64,000 bases of DNA from Trichostrongylus colubriformis. Taxonomy: Eukaryota; Nematoda; Chromadorea; Rhabditida; Trichostrongylidae. Positions 32,180-41,880 of the stretch are shown here, piece after piece (within the stretch, counting starts at the first letter, position 1; each line of letters opens with the position of its first letter). The notes under the pieces are model-generated. The model was not told the DNA's origin. It was given only the letters and a program-made list of their open reading frames with translations, and did no database searches. The position numbers and the translations under genes are program-made. The DNA is taken from positions 44,782,727 through 44,846,726 of the forward strand of contig OZ022259.1 in the NCBI GenBank assembly GCA_963978905.1, written 5' to 3'.

Positions 32180-32817
32180 ATATGACATTTCTTTCGGTCT
32201 CCACTTTTTATTCCTCACAAATGTTTCTTGATTCCAAATGATTTTCGCTGTCCACATACCGGGCTCACCTTGATTACGAATTTTCAGTGAACTTGGTGAT
32301 TCGAATTTTTGGACACGCAGGGGTCCATGGCGAACAAAATTGGCGTAGCCATACTCGGGTTCAGGGGGGAAAACCACCCTTGGAAACAACTGTAGCCAAA
32401 TCCAAATCATGACTCTAACTCCAAGACAGTATATTGGCCATGGGTACCTTTCTATCTGAAGAAGTGAATAATAGAATCGCTGACAAGGATTATGCACAGT
32501 ATGAATGTCAGTCGCTATGGCTTCACCTATTAAGCATCACACAAGTGAAGTATTCATGATTTCCTGACATGTAACAACGTCGTCTCCCTCGTCCAACTTG
32601 CAGTCGAAGGTATGCCAGTGGGCAGCTCAAATTTTCCCATTTGGACTAAAATCTCGATTGGGAAGAAAAATGACTCCTATGGAGAGTTCGACCTGCTGAG
32701 TAAGGTATCAATCCGTTTCGCGCGTCCGTGCTCCAAAAACACCGACAGGCTCGAATGACTGAACCGTTAAATTCGCTAAAAAATAGTGAGAAGTAGCCTA
32801 TAGTGCTTTAAAAAAAT

Positions 32818-32830
32818 ATTACTGCACATA
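32818..32830 (+). repeat. Target-site duplication, left copy (ATTACTGCACATA)
   Basis: Repeated exactly at 33413-33425, flanking the inverted tRNA-like element. Confidence 0.85.
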
Positions 32831-32918
32831 CTTTTAATTTTTGATAACTGCTGTTTATCGCCGCAGCTCGCGATGCCAAAGTTACTACAAGGATGCTGAG
32901 TTATGGGCAAAAGCTTCG

Positions 32919-32990
32919 GTGGCGGACGGGACTCGAACCCGCACTTCATCCTTTCCGGGGATATGTGCTAATCCATTACACTACCGACAC
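32919..32990 (-). tRNA. tRNA-like pseudogene in the inverted element, left arm
   Basis: 72 nt. Same cloverleaf as 4318-4389 with one mismatch in the acceptor stem (GTGTCGG against CCGCCAC). B box GGTTCGAGTCC. Anticodon loop CCGGAAA with C33. Confidence 0.5.
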
Positions 32991-33126
32991 CACCTACACC
33001 CTAACTCAGCTTTCTGAATGGTATATTTACCATAGCTTATCAGCACTCACACGTATAACGTGTTGAGCCGGTTGGCCAATATCGGCATCGGCCCGTGAAG
33101 CTGAAAGCTGAGTTAGGGTGAAGGTG

Positions 33127-33198
33127 GTATCGGTAGTGTAATGGATTAGCACATATCCCCGGAAAGGATGAAGTGCGGGTTCGAGTCCCGTCCGCCAC
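33127..33198 (+). tRNA. tRNA-like pseudogene in the inverted element, right arm
   Basis: 72 nt. D, anticodon and T arms all pair. The acceptor is GTATCGG against CCGCCAC, with two mismatches. B box GGTTCGAGTCC. It can pair as an RNA hairpin with the left arm's copy. Confidence 0.5.
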
Positions 33199-33412
33199 CG
33201 AAGCTTTTGCCCATAACTCAGCATCCTTGTAGTAACTTTCGCATCGCGAGCTGCGGCGATAAACAGCAGTTATCAAAAATTAAAAGTATCAAAATCATTA
33301 CTAAAGCTTTCAGCTTCACGGTTCGATGCCGATATTGGCCAACCGGCTCAACACGTTATACGTGTGAGTGCTGATAAGCTATGGTAAATATACCATTCAG
33401 AAAGCTGAGTTA

Positions 33413-33425
33413 ATTACTGCACATA
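33413..33425 (+). repeat. Target-site duplication, right copy (ATTACTGCACATA)
   Basis: Exact repeat of 32818-32830. Confidence 0.85.
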
Positions 33426-33429
33426 ATTT

Positions 33430-33950
33430 TCATTCCAAATGTTTACGAGCCCAGAAACTGAAAATCAAAATTTTACAAAGGGTTGTCTACAATGGGGATC
33501 GGGAATAGAGGAGCGAGAGGAAGAGGGGAGGAAAAGAATCGTCAACGTGGATCCATCGAGTCATAGGAATCTGTTGCTCTCACCTTAGTACACTTTCGTT
33601 TCAACGCAGTCCTCCACGATCTGTTCTTGGCCAAACTCTGGTGACCAAAACAGACGTACTTCATTCAAACAGATCGAACACAGCCTGTTCCCTAGCTAGT
33701 AGCTGACGGGGAGAAGTGATGGAACTTGGATGCCGTGCGGTAGACCATGAGATAAGTCTGCCATGCGATAACTATCTTTATCTGTAGCTTTGTAAGCCAG
33801 TAGAAGTTGGCAATGCGAAGCAACACATTTGAATGTGATGTTCTCCCCACTCATCATTTGGCACTGTGGTAACGTCATGTCCTGCGGAACTTTTCACACA
33901 GATTGTGCGCACAAACTTCTTGAGCATTATAACACCTTCAAGTTGAATGT
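33430..33950. other. No feature seen
   Basis: A spacer between the inverted element and the Penelope-like element, with no coding or repeat signal. Confidence 0.3.
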
Positions 33951-33954
33951 GTGA

Positions 33955-34120
33955 AAATATGAGACTCCAAAATATTTATTTCAAAAAACTCAAAAGACTG
34001 TAAAAGTCCCAAAAGTTTTCTAAAACAAGTCGCAATATTTCGGTGCGTAGCACCTTCCTCAGGCCTAAAAAGTTGCAGTAGTATTATTGTGTAATATACA
34101 AGGTATATTACAAATTCACG
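33955..34120 (-). repeat. PLE terminal repeat at the 3' end, intact
   Basis: On the minus strand it contains ATACCTTGTATATTACAC, TTTTTAGGCCTGAGGAAGG and GAAAACTTTTGGGACTTTTA. It matches the repeat at 39103-40030 in the opposite orientation. The ATACCTTG word, which is the insertion site of the MITE in the other copy, is uninterrupted here. Confidence 0.85.
34038..34062 (-). ncRNA. Hammerhead-like ribozyme core in the PLE terminal repeat
   Basis: On the minus strand: CTGAGGA, a GGTGC/GCACC hairpin with a three-base loop, then GAAA. This is the CUGANGA-stem II-GAAA layout of hammerhead ribozymes, which are known from Penelope-like terminal repeats. I could not assign stems I and III convincingly, so self-cleavage is not established. 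Confidence 0.45.
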
Positions 34121-34362
34121 TTGTGCTGTGCCCAAAACTGCGTCAACCTACCCTGCCAAGGACCTAGACCTAGTGTGGCGGAAAATTGCTAACCCACCCG
34201 ATGACACCCCTAAATAGCGGGAACGCCTCCATGACTGTGGTGAAATTTGATATAAGAATGATCATGCAGTATCCAGAAATGGTATACTGTGATCAAGTAA
34301 TGATATGCAGAAGGTCATGCAGTTCATCCCTGCTATTTATTTCTGGTGATAGCCGCTTTATT

Positions 34363-34893
34363 TCAAGGGCTTCTAGAATTTTTCTTTCTACGGCTTTTTA
34401 CTGAACGGTGTAGTACCTTAATGACCAGTATGGGGGGCGGTTCATAGGGATGTACCCTTGTACGATGTTTGGAGAAACTACTATTTGAATAAGAGGACGA
34501 ATTTATTAGTGCTCTACGATGTTCGTCGACACGTTTGTTGAGAGGCCTCTTAGTTTCTCCGACATATTTTTGCCCACAACCTCGACATTCTATGAGATAA
34601 ACCGTACCCCGAAGCTGGCATATTTTTTGGTCACCACAGTAACTACAACCTTCCCTGCCACGCCTTTCCTCGTAAACCCTTGAATGCGTGAGTGGGTGCT
34701 TGAGATTGGGTGGGGGACGAAATATTAGTCGCATAGGGAGCAATGAATTTTTTACCACGTTGTTGACTTTTTGTGCCGTTCTTTCATTGAGATACGGCAT
34801 AGCCATGGAGATTCCATCAGGCGTTGAATATGGCCTCCATGACTGTGCTCGTGCGGTGGTGTAACCGTTGTCCCTTAGAATATTGTCCACCAT
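34363..34893 (-). pseudogene. PLE GIY-YIG endonuclease domain and linker
   Basis: GIY-YIG nucleases make the nick used by Penelope-like elements for insertion. The frame contains a Cys-rich linker (EGCSYCGDQKIC), then TVYLIECRGCGQKYVGETKR, where VYL and YVG replace GIY and YIG, followed by LNKRVDEHR with the conserved Arg and His. It is the 3' end of the PLE coding region on the minus strand. The N-terminal part (ERTAQKVNNVVKNSLLPMRL) is the RT-endonuclease connector. It is separated from the RT by the Tc1-like insertion. Confidence 0.88.
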
Positions 34894-34974
34894 CGAATCC
34901 GCTCCATCGGATTGCGAGCTGCATATTCTATCCTTGGTGTTTACGAGGTTATGGATTACATTAGCCTTGATGTA

Positions 34975-36537
34975 CAGTAGCGGTCAAAAGTTTGGAAACT
35001 TTTGAATTTTCAACCTCCCTCGATTAAGAAACAACCGAGTTGTCTCAAATTCACAGAATAGGCATAAAATCAAGTAGAAAACACGATGTGGAACGTCGTT
35101 TTTTTGAGAGTGGAAATTTTGAGTGAGGAAATGCTGTTTATTTCAAAAAGGGCGCGTCAAAAGTTTGGAAACTTCTCAGTAGCAAAGAAAATCGAACCTA
35201 ATAACGTCGAATACGAGACATAAACTAGTACTTCGTCGGATAACCGCGTGAATCAATGACAGCCTTACACCTTCTGGACATCGACTCGATCAGGCATCAG
35301 TTTTGGACTGAGGAATTGAAGCCCCTTCTTTCAACAAAATATCGTACTTTTCATCGCAATTCTTCATTGGAATGTGTCTTGTACGACGCTGAAGTTCCTC
35401 CCAAAGGTGCTTAATCGGAATGAGGTTCGGACTCTGGCTTGGCCACTTCATGACAGTAATTTTATTCGATCCCATGAAGACGGTCGCGAAGCGGGAGCCA
35501 TGCCTCGGATCATTGTCATGCTGAAAAATCCATTCCCTAGGCATTCTTTGACGAGCAAAAGGAAGCATGGTACTCTCAAGGATACCCTTGTACGCGGACG
35601 AGTCCATATACCCTTGGATACGGAAAAGTGGGCCAACGCCACATAGACCAAAACATCCCCATACCATCACATTACCTCCGCCATGCTTCACTGTTGGTAC
35701 CTGGTACTTTGGATGATTTCTCTTGTTCACAGGACGCCTCACGTACTTCAAATCATCGCTGCCAAAGAGGCAGAACTTCGATTCGTAGCTGCACAACACT
35801 TTTCCCCACTCTTCTCTGGTCCAGGCATGGTGCTGGCGTGCGAAACTCAGTCGCGCCTTCCTATTCCTTGAGCTCACTAGTGGCTTCCTGCTGGGACGTC
35901 TTCCAAATAATCCGCCAGCTCTCAGACGACGCTGAACAGTACTTTGGCTGACAGAAAGGCCCAAAAAAATTTGTCACTTGCTTGAGAATGTCCGTCGACG
36001 AAGCGCGCGGGTCAACACGCGAAGCCCCTACGATGATTGTGTCGTCCCTTGGTGTTGTTTTACGAGGTCTTCCTGAGCGACGAGTCTTCACTACACCTCC
36101 TTGCCTTTGGTAGCGCTTGAAAATCTTGGTGATCGTGCTTTTAGCGAGGTGATACTGCTCTGCAAGAAGGTTCTTGGGGTTCCAGATTTAATGGCCCGAA
36201 CAATCGCCTCCTGCACAGCTAATGCTACTTCTTGAAGAGATCCCATCTGAAAATGACATACTGTGCCATAACTTAACCTAAAACTATGAAAAAATAGCAA
36301 ACCTTTACAAATCAGCAGCGGGATGATATCGTTACAAGAGAGTTTCCATACTTTTGACGCGCCATATTATGAGTAAATCACATAGTGTAGATCAATTAAT
36401 CGATTATCGGCAAGCGATGTCACGCATGTGTTTCCTACTCAATTCTATACATACCATGTGAATTTGAGACAACTCGGTTGTTTCTTAATCGAATTAGGTT
36501 GAAAATTCAAAAGTTTCCAAACTTTTGACCGCTACTG
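34975..36537 (-). mobile_element. Tc1-like DNA transposon inserted in the PLE
   Basis: TA (34973-34974 and 36538-36539) flanks inverted ends CAGTAGCGGTCAAAAG. The ends pair for about 80 bp, including GGAAACTTTTGAATTTTCAA. A second, inner pair of related motifs (GCGTCAAAAGTTTGGAAACT at 35154 and its partner at 36341-36363) gives the double-site (IR/DR) layout known in Tc1-like elements. The length (1563 bp) is complete. It encodes a damaged transposase on the minus strand. Confidence 0.95.
35290..36258 (-). pseudogene. Tc1-like transposase, frameshifted and missing catalytic residues
   Basis: It starts near 36244 with MGSLQEVALAVQEAIVRAIK and passes through three frames. The middle frame has TRRSGRPRKTTPRDD, the GRPR motif between the DNA-binding helices. 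The last frame (35964-35290) has STVQRRLRAGGL, the KVLCSYESKFCLFG block, VMVWGCF, FQHDNDPRH and WPSQSPNLIPIKHLWEEL. The usual first Asp (SDESKF) is Tyr, and the final Glu (PIEHLW) is Lys, so two of the three DDE residues are lost. The second Asp remains. Confidence 0.93.
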
Positions 36538-36539
36538 TA

Positions 36540-37749
36540 TGTGGGATGGCAGCTTCTGGCGTGTATTAGAACATTCTTTGACGCCGGTTTCCTATACCAA
36601 AGTAGTTCCTTGGTTCCATTATTGATACGCACTTTTGTGTTTAGAAAAGGGATAAAACCCTCCTCATTTGGCCTTTCCACAGTGAACCTGATGTTTGGAT
36701 CCTGCGAGTTCAAATTGAGAAGCGTTCCTTCCAATTCGAAAAGCGTTGAACCGATAATGAAGACGTCATCTATGTACCTTTTGTAGATTAGTATTCCAGT
36801 GGTTAGAGATCTGCGTTCTATGCGGTCCAGATATACGATGGCCAGTAGTGGGGCCATTCTTAAACCCATGGCCAGACCGCGATATTGTTCATAAAGCCTT
36901 CCATTGAACTAGAATATGTTGCACTCCAAAGTTGCCTTGATTAGCTCCCTTAGGTCGTCCTCTTCGAGGTCAAAGGTATAAATCTCCCTTTTATGCTGGT
37001 TCCAGAGAGCTAGCAGGGTATCGATTGCATCACGATTATTCACACTGATATACAGGGATACCACATCAAAACTGGCATAGCTTGTGTCTGATGGAAGGCG
37101 ACATTGGTTAAGAGAAGCTATGAAATCTCCACTGTTTATTGAGTGTGATGCAATATGATATAAAAGCGGGGAGAATATCCTGACCAATAACCAGCTAATT
37201 TTGTCAGAGGGTCCACCACAGGACGAAATTATGGGTCGGGTCTTAATGTCCCTATCCGTGAGGTCGTTTAATGCATTGACCACAATTTTGTGTGTTTTAA
37301 CAAGTAAGTAATAAGTGGGGATACACGGTGAGGACGATATGAATCGCCTCACTGTACTTAGATCCAACTTTTTAAGCAGCCTGATTAAACGATTGCAAAG
37401 AGGACTCACTGTAGGTTGCGCGGTCCTCCAAGTTACGGATAGTTACTGCCTTGTCCATATCCTGTGTCATAACGACAAAACCTCCGCATTTATCACCTAC
37501 GCTAAACCTTGACTCTCCCTTTCTTTCTAGTAACTTTTTGAGCCCTCTTCTTTCCTGCTCTGTCATATTAGACCCGAATGATTGTCTAGCAGTTGCATAG
37601 ACTTCCTTGAGTTCGAGATGCAAAGAAGCTAGTAAGGGTTCGAGAGCAGGAATAGGTGTTGGAACAGTGCAATTGGTTTTGGGAAAAGGACTACCTGCGA
37701 GAATGGTTGATTTCCTATCCATTACCGCTGGGTTTTCCCTCCACCTCAA
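36540..37749 (-). pseudogene. PLE reverse transcriptase, one stop and one frameshift
   Basis: From 37749 the minus strand reads KCGGFVVMTQDMDKAVTIRN, a PLE RT start. A frame change near 37390-37400 leads to RLIRLLKKLDLS, IPTYYLLVKTHK, TRPIISSCGGPSDKISWLL and SYASFDVVSLYISVN. A TAG at 36909-36911 interrupts next to FNGRLYEQYRGLAMG. After it come APLLAIVYLDRIE and YKRYIDDVFIIGS (YIDD near 36765-36776), the polymerase active site, which is intact, and FIPFLNTKV. The region ends at the Tc1-like insertion. Homology is clear across the palm motifs. Confidence 0.92.
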
Positions 37750-37803
37750 CTGGTATGCAAATTTTTTCGAACCCTAAGCTAACTGCAACCATAGTGCGTT
37801 CCG

Positions 37804-37806
37804 TTA
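37804..37806 (+). repeat. TTA target duplication of the Harbinger-like MITE, left
   Basis: Matched by TTA at 38737-38739. Three-base TWA duplications are the PIF/Harbinger signature. Confidence 0.7.
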
Positions 37807-38736
37807 GGCAGCGTTCATACTTTTAGAATTTGCGTTTTTGCGTTTTTGTGGAAATGCGGAATTGTGGAAATGCGGATAAAGCATTAGATACGTATCGATT
37901 TCCATGCCCCGAAGAGACGAGAGAATTAGAGAAAGGAGAGTGTGGAATTGGCGTTCTTGCGTTTTTGTGGAAATGCGGAATCGTTGAATTTGCGTTTTTG
38001 TGGAAATGCGGAAAGGGATAAGATACGTATCGATTTGAAGAACTTGCGTTTTTGCGTTTTTGTGGAATTGCGGAATCGTGGAATTTGCGTTTTTGCGTTT
38101 CTGTGGAAAGAAGATTAGATAGGTATCGATTTGCGGAATTTGCGTTTTTGTGTAAATGAGGAAATGGATAAGATACGTGTCGGTTTCTTCGTCAGCGAAC
38201 GTGGATGATAAGACAAAGCACCTTCTACACTGAAGGAACAGATTGATCTTATACATTGCTTTTTCAACAGTTTTTTCCTTTATGTTGTATTCCTCCTTGA
38301 AGCCGCAACCAAGATGTTAATTTACTTTATTCAGCTAATGTTTCGGCCTTGTCGCCTTCGTCAGAGCCTGGAGAGTTTTTTCTTTCTCGTTCACTCTTTC
38401 GTGCTCTCGAGCATTCGTTTTTGATACGTGACTTTCGTCTGCTGTCACACTGTAGTGTGTCTTTGGGTGGCGTGCAAGTGTTCCGAACAGCGTACCTGGA
38501 GTTCATGTCAGCAGCGTTGTGTGGAGAGTAATAACGACGAAATCAAGATTCCTGTGAGACTAAAACGTGTAATTCCACATTTCCACAAAAACGCAAAAAC
38601 GCAAATTTCGCAAATCAACACGTATCTACTCTTCTTTCCACAAAAACGCAAAAACGCAGTTTTTTCAATCAATACGTATCTATTCTTCTTTCCACAAAAA
38701 CGCAAAAACGCAAATTCCAAAAGTATGAACGCTGCC
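37807..38736. mobile_element. PIF/Harbinger-like MITE with an internal minisatellite, inserted in the PLE
   Basis: The inverted ends start GGCAGCGTTCATACTTTT and continue into AATTTGCG. The flanks are TTA. Much of each arm is built from repeated words (GCGTTTTTGCGTTTTTGTGG, AAATGCGGAAT, ATACGTATCGATTTG), so the arms form imperfect long hairpins. Either side of it, the PLE frame continues (AVCESL on one side, VAVSLGFEKI on the other). It has no transposase frame. One end of a relative lies at 3290. Confidence 0.85.
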
Positions 38737-38739
38737 TTA

Positions 38740-39112
38740 GCGATTCACAAACGGCAAAGGATAGTCCTAAATTTAATGTGGCCTCCATATCATTATCCAC
38801 CGAGTCGGTTCCTATTATAGTGCATCGTTTTGGTGGTATGGCATCCCATTTTATGAAAGAACCTTGCTGTAAATCGGTGAGTTCCCGTAATATTTGCAAT
38901 TTGTTATTGAGACGGGTGCGCTCAACCCGACGTAAATGAGAGCATATTATTTGATTTCGTACAGAAATTTCATCACACACTTCTGGACTTACGCGTGATC
39001 TTAGAAAGCTGCGTGAAGGAACTTTACCATGGATGCATTTTCCTTTTCGTTGCCGTCGGTCGGCAATGCTCGCATCGTTTGCTCGCATCAAATGCCGTCG
39101 GTCGTTTGTACT
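38740..39112 (-). pseudogene. PLE N-terminal region
   Basis: The minus-strand frame reads RVERTRLNNKLQILRELTD, IPPKRCTIIGTDSV and TLNLGLSFAVCES. The LNLGLSFAV block is typical of the sequence before the RT in Penelope-like elements. Its 3' continuation lies beyond the Harbinger-like MITE. Frame residues beyond 39112 belong to the inserted MITE, not to the PLE. Confidence 0.8.
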
Positions 39113-39120
39113 ATACCTTG

Positions 39121-39886
39121 GGCGCTCATGTCCTATGGGGGTGGCACTCAAAAACAATTTATAGGAAGTGAAATTTTTTTCCTCACCCTGAGAGGTTAAG
39201 AAGGAGCTCCTAGGAGTATGTTAAACCGAAAGAAAGATGAAAAAATATTTGCTACACTAAAAAAATATTCACCTATTCCGAAGCTCCTTCCCCCTGAAGG
39301 CTTAGGCTAAAACCACATTCCCCGGTTTGCACTAATATCTTAGTACCTTCCAACACACTAAAAACATAATACTAGAACAGACACGCATAAACAAACCGAA
39401 AGAACAAAAAAGAGACAAAAAATAAACTGGTAGCTTGATGTACAGGTGAAGCCGTGTTAATAGAAGGAGCACGCTCGACACACCCCGCGACACGATCCAT
39501 TCCGTATCCATTCCGTATGACGCTTATTGACTCGTCCTGACCGAACAACTTTCCCACTCACGCCTTCATTTTCACTCCCACTTCACACCTTCGTTTTCTT
39601 TTATAATGCTGCATTCGAATTGACTCTTGGCGGTGCGAGGAAATGCGTGCGAACTAGGACGTGAAATTCAGCCTAAGCCTTGGAGGGGGAGACACTCCAA
39701 ACACGTAAGATCATCAATGGCAGGTAAGTTTTTGTTTGTTTGTTTACTTTCGACGTTCCAAAATAAAAACATGCTAATGACAATCGAACGTGTTAATACT
39801 ACATGTTTGATGATTTGTAGTGGAATTAATTCGCTATCGTAATTTGAAATGTGCTTTTGAGTGCCACCCCATAGGACATGAGCGCC
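39121..39886. mobile_element. Palindromic-end MITE, copy 2, 8-bp target duplication ATACCTTG
   Basis: Ends GGCGCTCATGTCCTATGGGG pair for about 30 bp. ATACCTTG flanks at 39113-39120 and 39887-39894. The other PLE terminal repeat contains a single ATACCTTG, a paralogous empty site that proves the insertion boundaries. Same family as 4476-5013, but longer. Confidence 0.92.
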
Positions 39887-39930
39887 ATACCTTGTATATT
39901 ACACAATAATACTACTGCCACTTTTTAGGC

Positions 39931-39955
39931 CTGAGGAAGGTGCTACGCACCGAAA
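39931..39955 (+). ncRNA. Hammerhead-like ribozyme core in the second PLE terminal repeat
   Basis: Same core as 34038-34062, on the opposite strand. The core is unchanged between copies, while the sequence after it differs (ATTGCAAC here, ATTGCGAC in the other copy). Confidence 0.45.
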
Positions 39956-40039
39956 TATTGCAACTTGTTTTGGAAAACTTTTGGGACTTTTACAGTCTTT
40001 TGAAATAAATATTTTTGAGTCTCATATTCAAGACAGCAG

Positions 40040-41650
40040 TATACTCAAACACCTCCAAGCGTTGAATGCGGTACAGGAAGCAGGTAATGTGGCAATGACC
40101 GTTATTTCCACAGAAAAGTTCATACGACAGAACAAATGTCCACGTAACGTCGAGTGAAGCTAAAGGTGAATATAAATGGGAACACTTCTACCTGTTTCAT
40201 GGAAAACTGTTGCACCGACCCTTGCAAATGAAGGTCTGCTTGACATTTTTGCTCAGAATCCTGAAAATTCAAAATAAGTGTTGCGAAAACAGAAGTCAAC
40301 GGCATCACCATCCAATCGGTTTTTTACGAAGTGTACACAATGAGTGCAAGCCCTTAAAAAATCGACAGACAATCGTTCTTCTATTAATTGGTAATCGTGC
40401 TGAAAGGCAATACCAAAGCTGAAGAAACACAGGCGATTTTTCATACATGAAAGACGAAAGAGATGAAAGGCTGTCTCACCCTCTTAAATCACGAAGCGGC
40501 GATTTGGTTCATATTTACGTTAAAAAATGGAAGAATCTCTGACACATCTGAAGAACCCTTCGACAAAACCCCTCATGAACCAAAGTACTGGAAGCTCAAG
40601 TAAGTCGTGACGCAAAGTGTGAACTGCAACATGTGCGAGGAAAAATGGTACAACATATATACCAGCTGGCTGGCGCACAGTACCGCACACATCAAATGAT
40701 GATACACAGCGGGTCGATCGGAATCGCTCTCACGGTTCATTACCCATTTCCGGTCCTCCACACAGCAACCCATAATTTGACCGGTATTCATAATCAGTAA
40801 TAATTGCTGTGTAGTTGTGTTAACTTATTGGTGTAGTCCTATGATCGTTTCCCCCTCATATACATAAATAACTTCCCCAGTCCAAACATTATCTCACAAT
40901 GTGTTACCCAGTTTTTGATTGTGGTTCCACCCACCTCTACGCCGGCCAACTCCGTGTGAACAACAACACCTGCTCAGATCGCTGCGGCACGGCCTAGTTG
41001 CTACACGATTTTGAAACGCCGGAAATGTTCTTATGGAGCGAAAAGTTTTTTTCTAACGCTCTGATAATACGCTCTGACGCTCTGATAATGGCACGGCTAC
41101 ACCGCAACGGCATGACCAAACTCCAGAAATATGAGAAAAGGCTGCAGCAAAATACGGGATATGATTCGGTTTCAATAGTTTGTACCGAGTTTTCGGCACG
41201 ATGCGTTTGCTTTGTGAAAAAAAAAAACGACCAAAACTGTGATCAGTACCTAACACAACCTCAGCTGGTTAGGGGCACGATGAAAATTGAAAGTTTACCT
41301 TACTGTAAAGTCAAGAAAATGGCCAAAGCTTTCAAGGAATCAAACTAGCCCAAGAAGCAAGTAATAATCATGTTGGCTTTACAGCGGCACTTGTGCATGT
41401 AGTCAGTGAGCGACTGCAATATCGACTGAGAAATAGCATTTTTTTCCTAAAAACTGGTTCGAGTTTTCCACACATCGTAGTAGCGCAGCAATGTTTAAGG
41501 CAAATGGCTTCGCCATTTCAAAAGCTGCTCCAGGTGCTATAACCAATCTTGAGCGGCAGAGGTACGCTGCTTTGAGCCATTGTCCTGCTTCGGAACAGTA
41601 CGCTGCTTTGAGCCATTGTTCTGCTCCAGGACAAAGTCGAAACCGTAAAA
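40040..41650. other. No confident gene
   Basis: The longest frame is plus 40998-41348 (116 codons), with no recognisable domain. A 36-bp tandem pair starting GTACGCTGCTTTGAGCCATT occurs at about 41562-41632. Confidence 0.3.
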
Positions 41651-41659
41651 GTATCACGC

Positions 41660-41880
41660 GTACAAATATATAAAATTATAAAATTTTGTATATATAAAAT
41701 TATAATTTTATTTATAAAAAATATAAGACTTATATATAAGTATATATGTAAAATATATATAAAATTTATTTATATTTATTTTATATTTATATTTATTATA
41801 TTTATAAAATTTGTTTTATATATTAAATTTTATTATAAAAGTTTATATATAAAACTTATATAAAATATATAAAATTTTTA
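41660..41880. repeat. AT-only low-complexity tract
   Basis: Nearly 220 bp made almost entirely of TATATAAAATTTATTT-type words. It has many short self-complementary stretches, but no regular period is visible. Confidence 0.85.

Larger units (their letters stand above)
32831..33412. mobile_element. Inverted pair of tRNA-like units with a 13-bp target duplication
   Basis: Two copies of the 3764-4427 unit lie head to head: a minus-strand copy (32831 to about 33110) and a plus-strand copy (about 33110-33412). Each has one tRNA-like segment. The exact 13-bp duplication shows the pair was inserted as a single 582-bp block. A 13-bp duplication suits LINE-type retroposition rather than cut-and-paste. 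There is no protein-coding capacity. Confidence 0.85.
33955..40030 (-). mobile_element. Penelope-like element (PLE) broken by three later insertions
   Basis: Read on the minus strand, the order is N-terminal region, reverse transcriptase, then GIY-YIG endonuclease, the standard architecture of Penelope-like retroelements. It is interrupted by a MITE (39121-39886), a PIF/Harbinger-like MITE (37807-38736) and a Tc1-like element (34975-36537), each with its own target duplication. Removing them leaves about 2.8 kb. The terminal repeats at the two ends are inverted relative to each other, an arrangement known for some Penelope elements. The coding region has a premature stop and frameshifts, so the copy is dead. 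Confidence 0.9.
39103..40030 (+). repeat. PLE terminal repeat at the 5' end, inverted and split by a MITE
   Basis: TTTGTACTATACCTTG (39105-39120) and the sequence from 39887 on together match the intact terminal repeat at 33955-34120 in reverse orientation. A hammerhead-like core (CTGAGGA, GGTGC/GCACC, GAAA) lies at 39931-39955 on the plus strand. Confidence 0.8.

Noticed and set aside
33040..33374. Open frames across the inverted tRNA-like element, similar to frames at 4242-4512
   Set aside because: They arise because the same non-coding repeat occurs in several places.
37804..38256. 150-codon minus-strand frame with repeated IDTYL peptides
   Set aside because: It is translation of the Harbinger-like MITE minisatellite.
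38669..39157. Taking the whole 162-codon minus frame as one protein
   Set aside because: Its two ends read into the flanking MITEs; only 38740-39112 belongs to the PLE.
41660..41880. AT tract as a replication origin or satellite centromere
   Set aside because: No regular period and no supporting context; called low complexity only.
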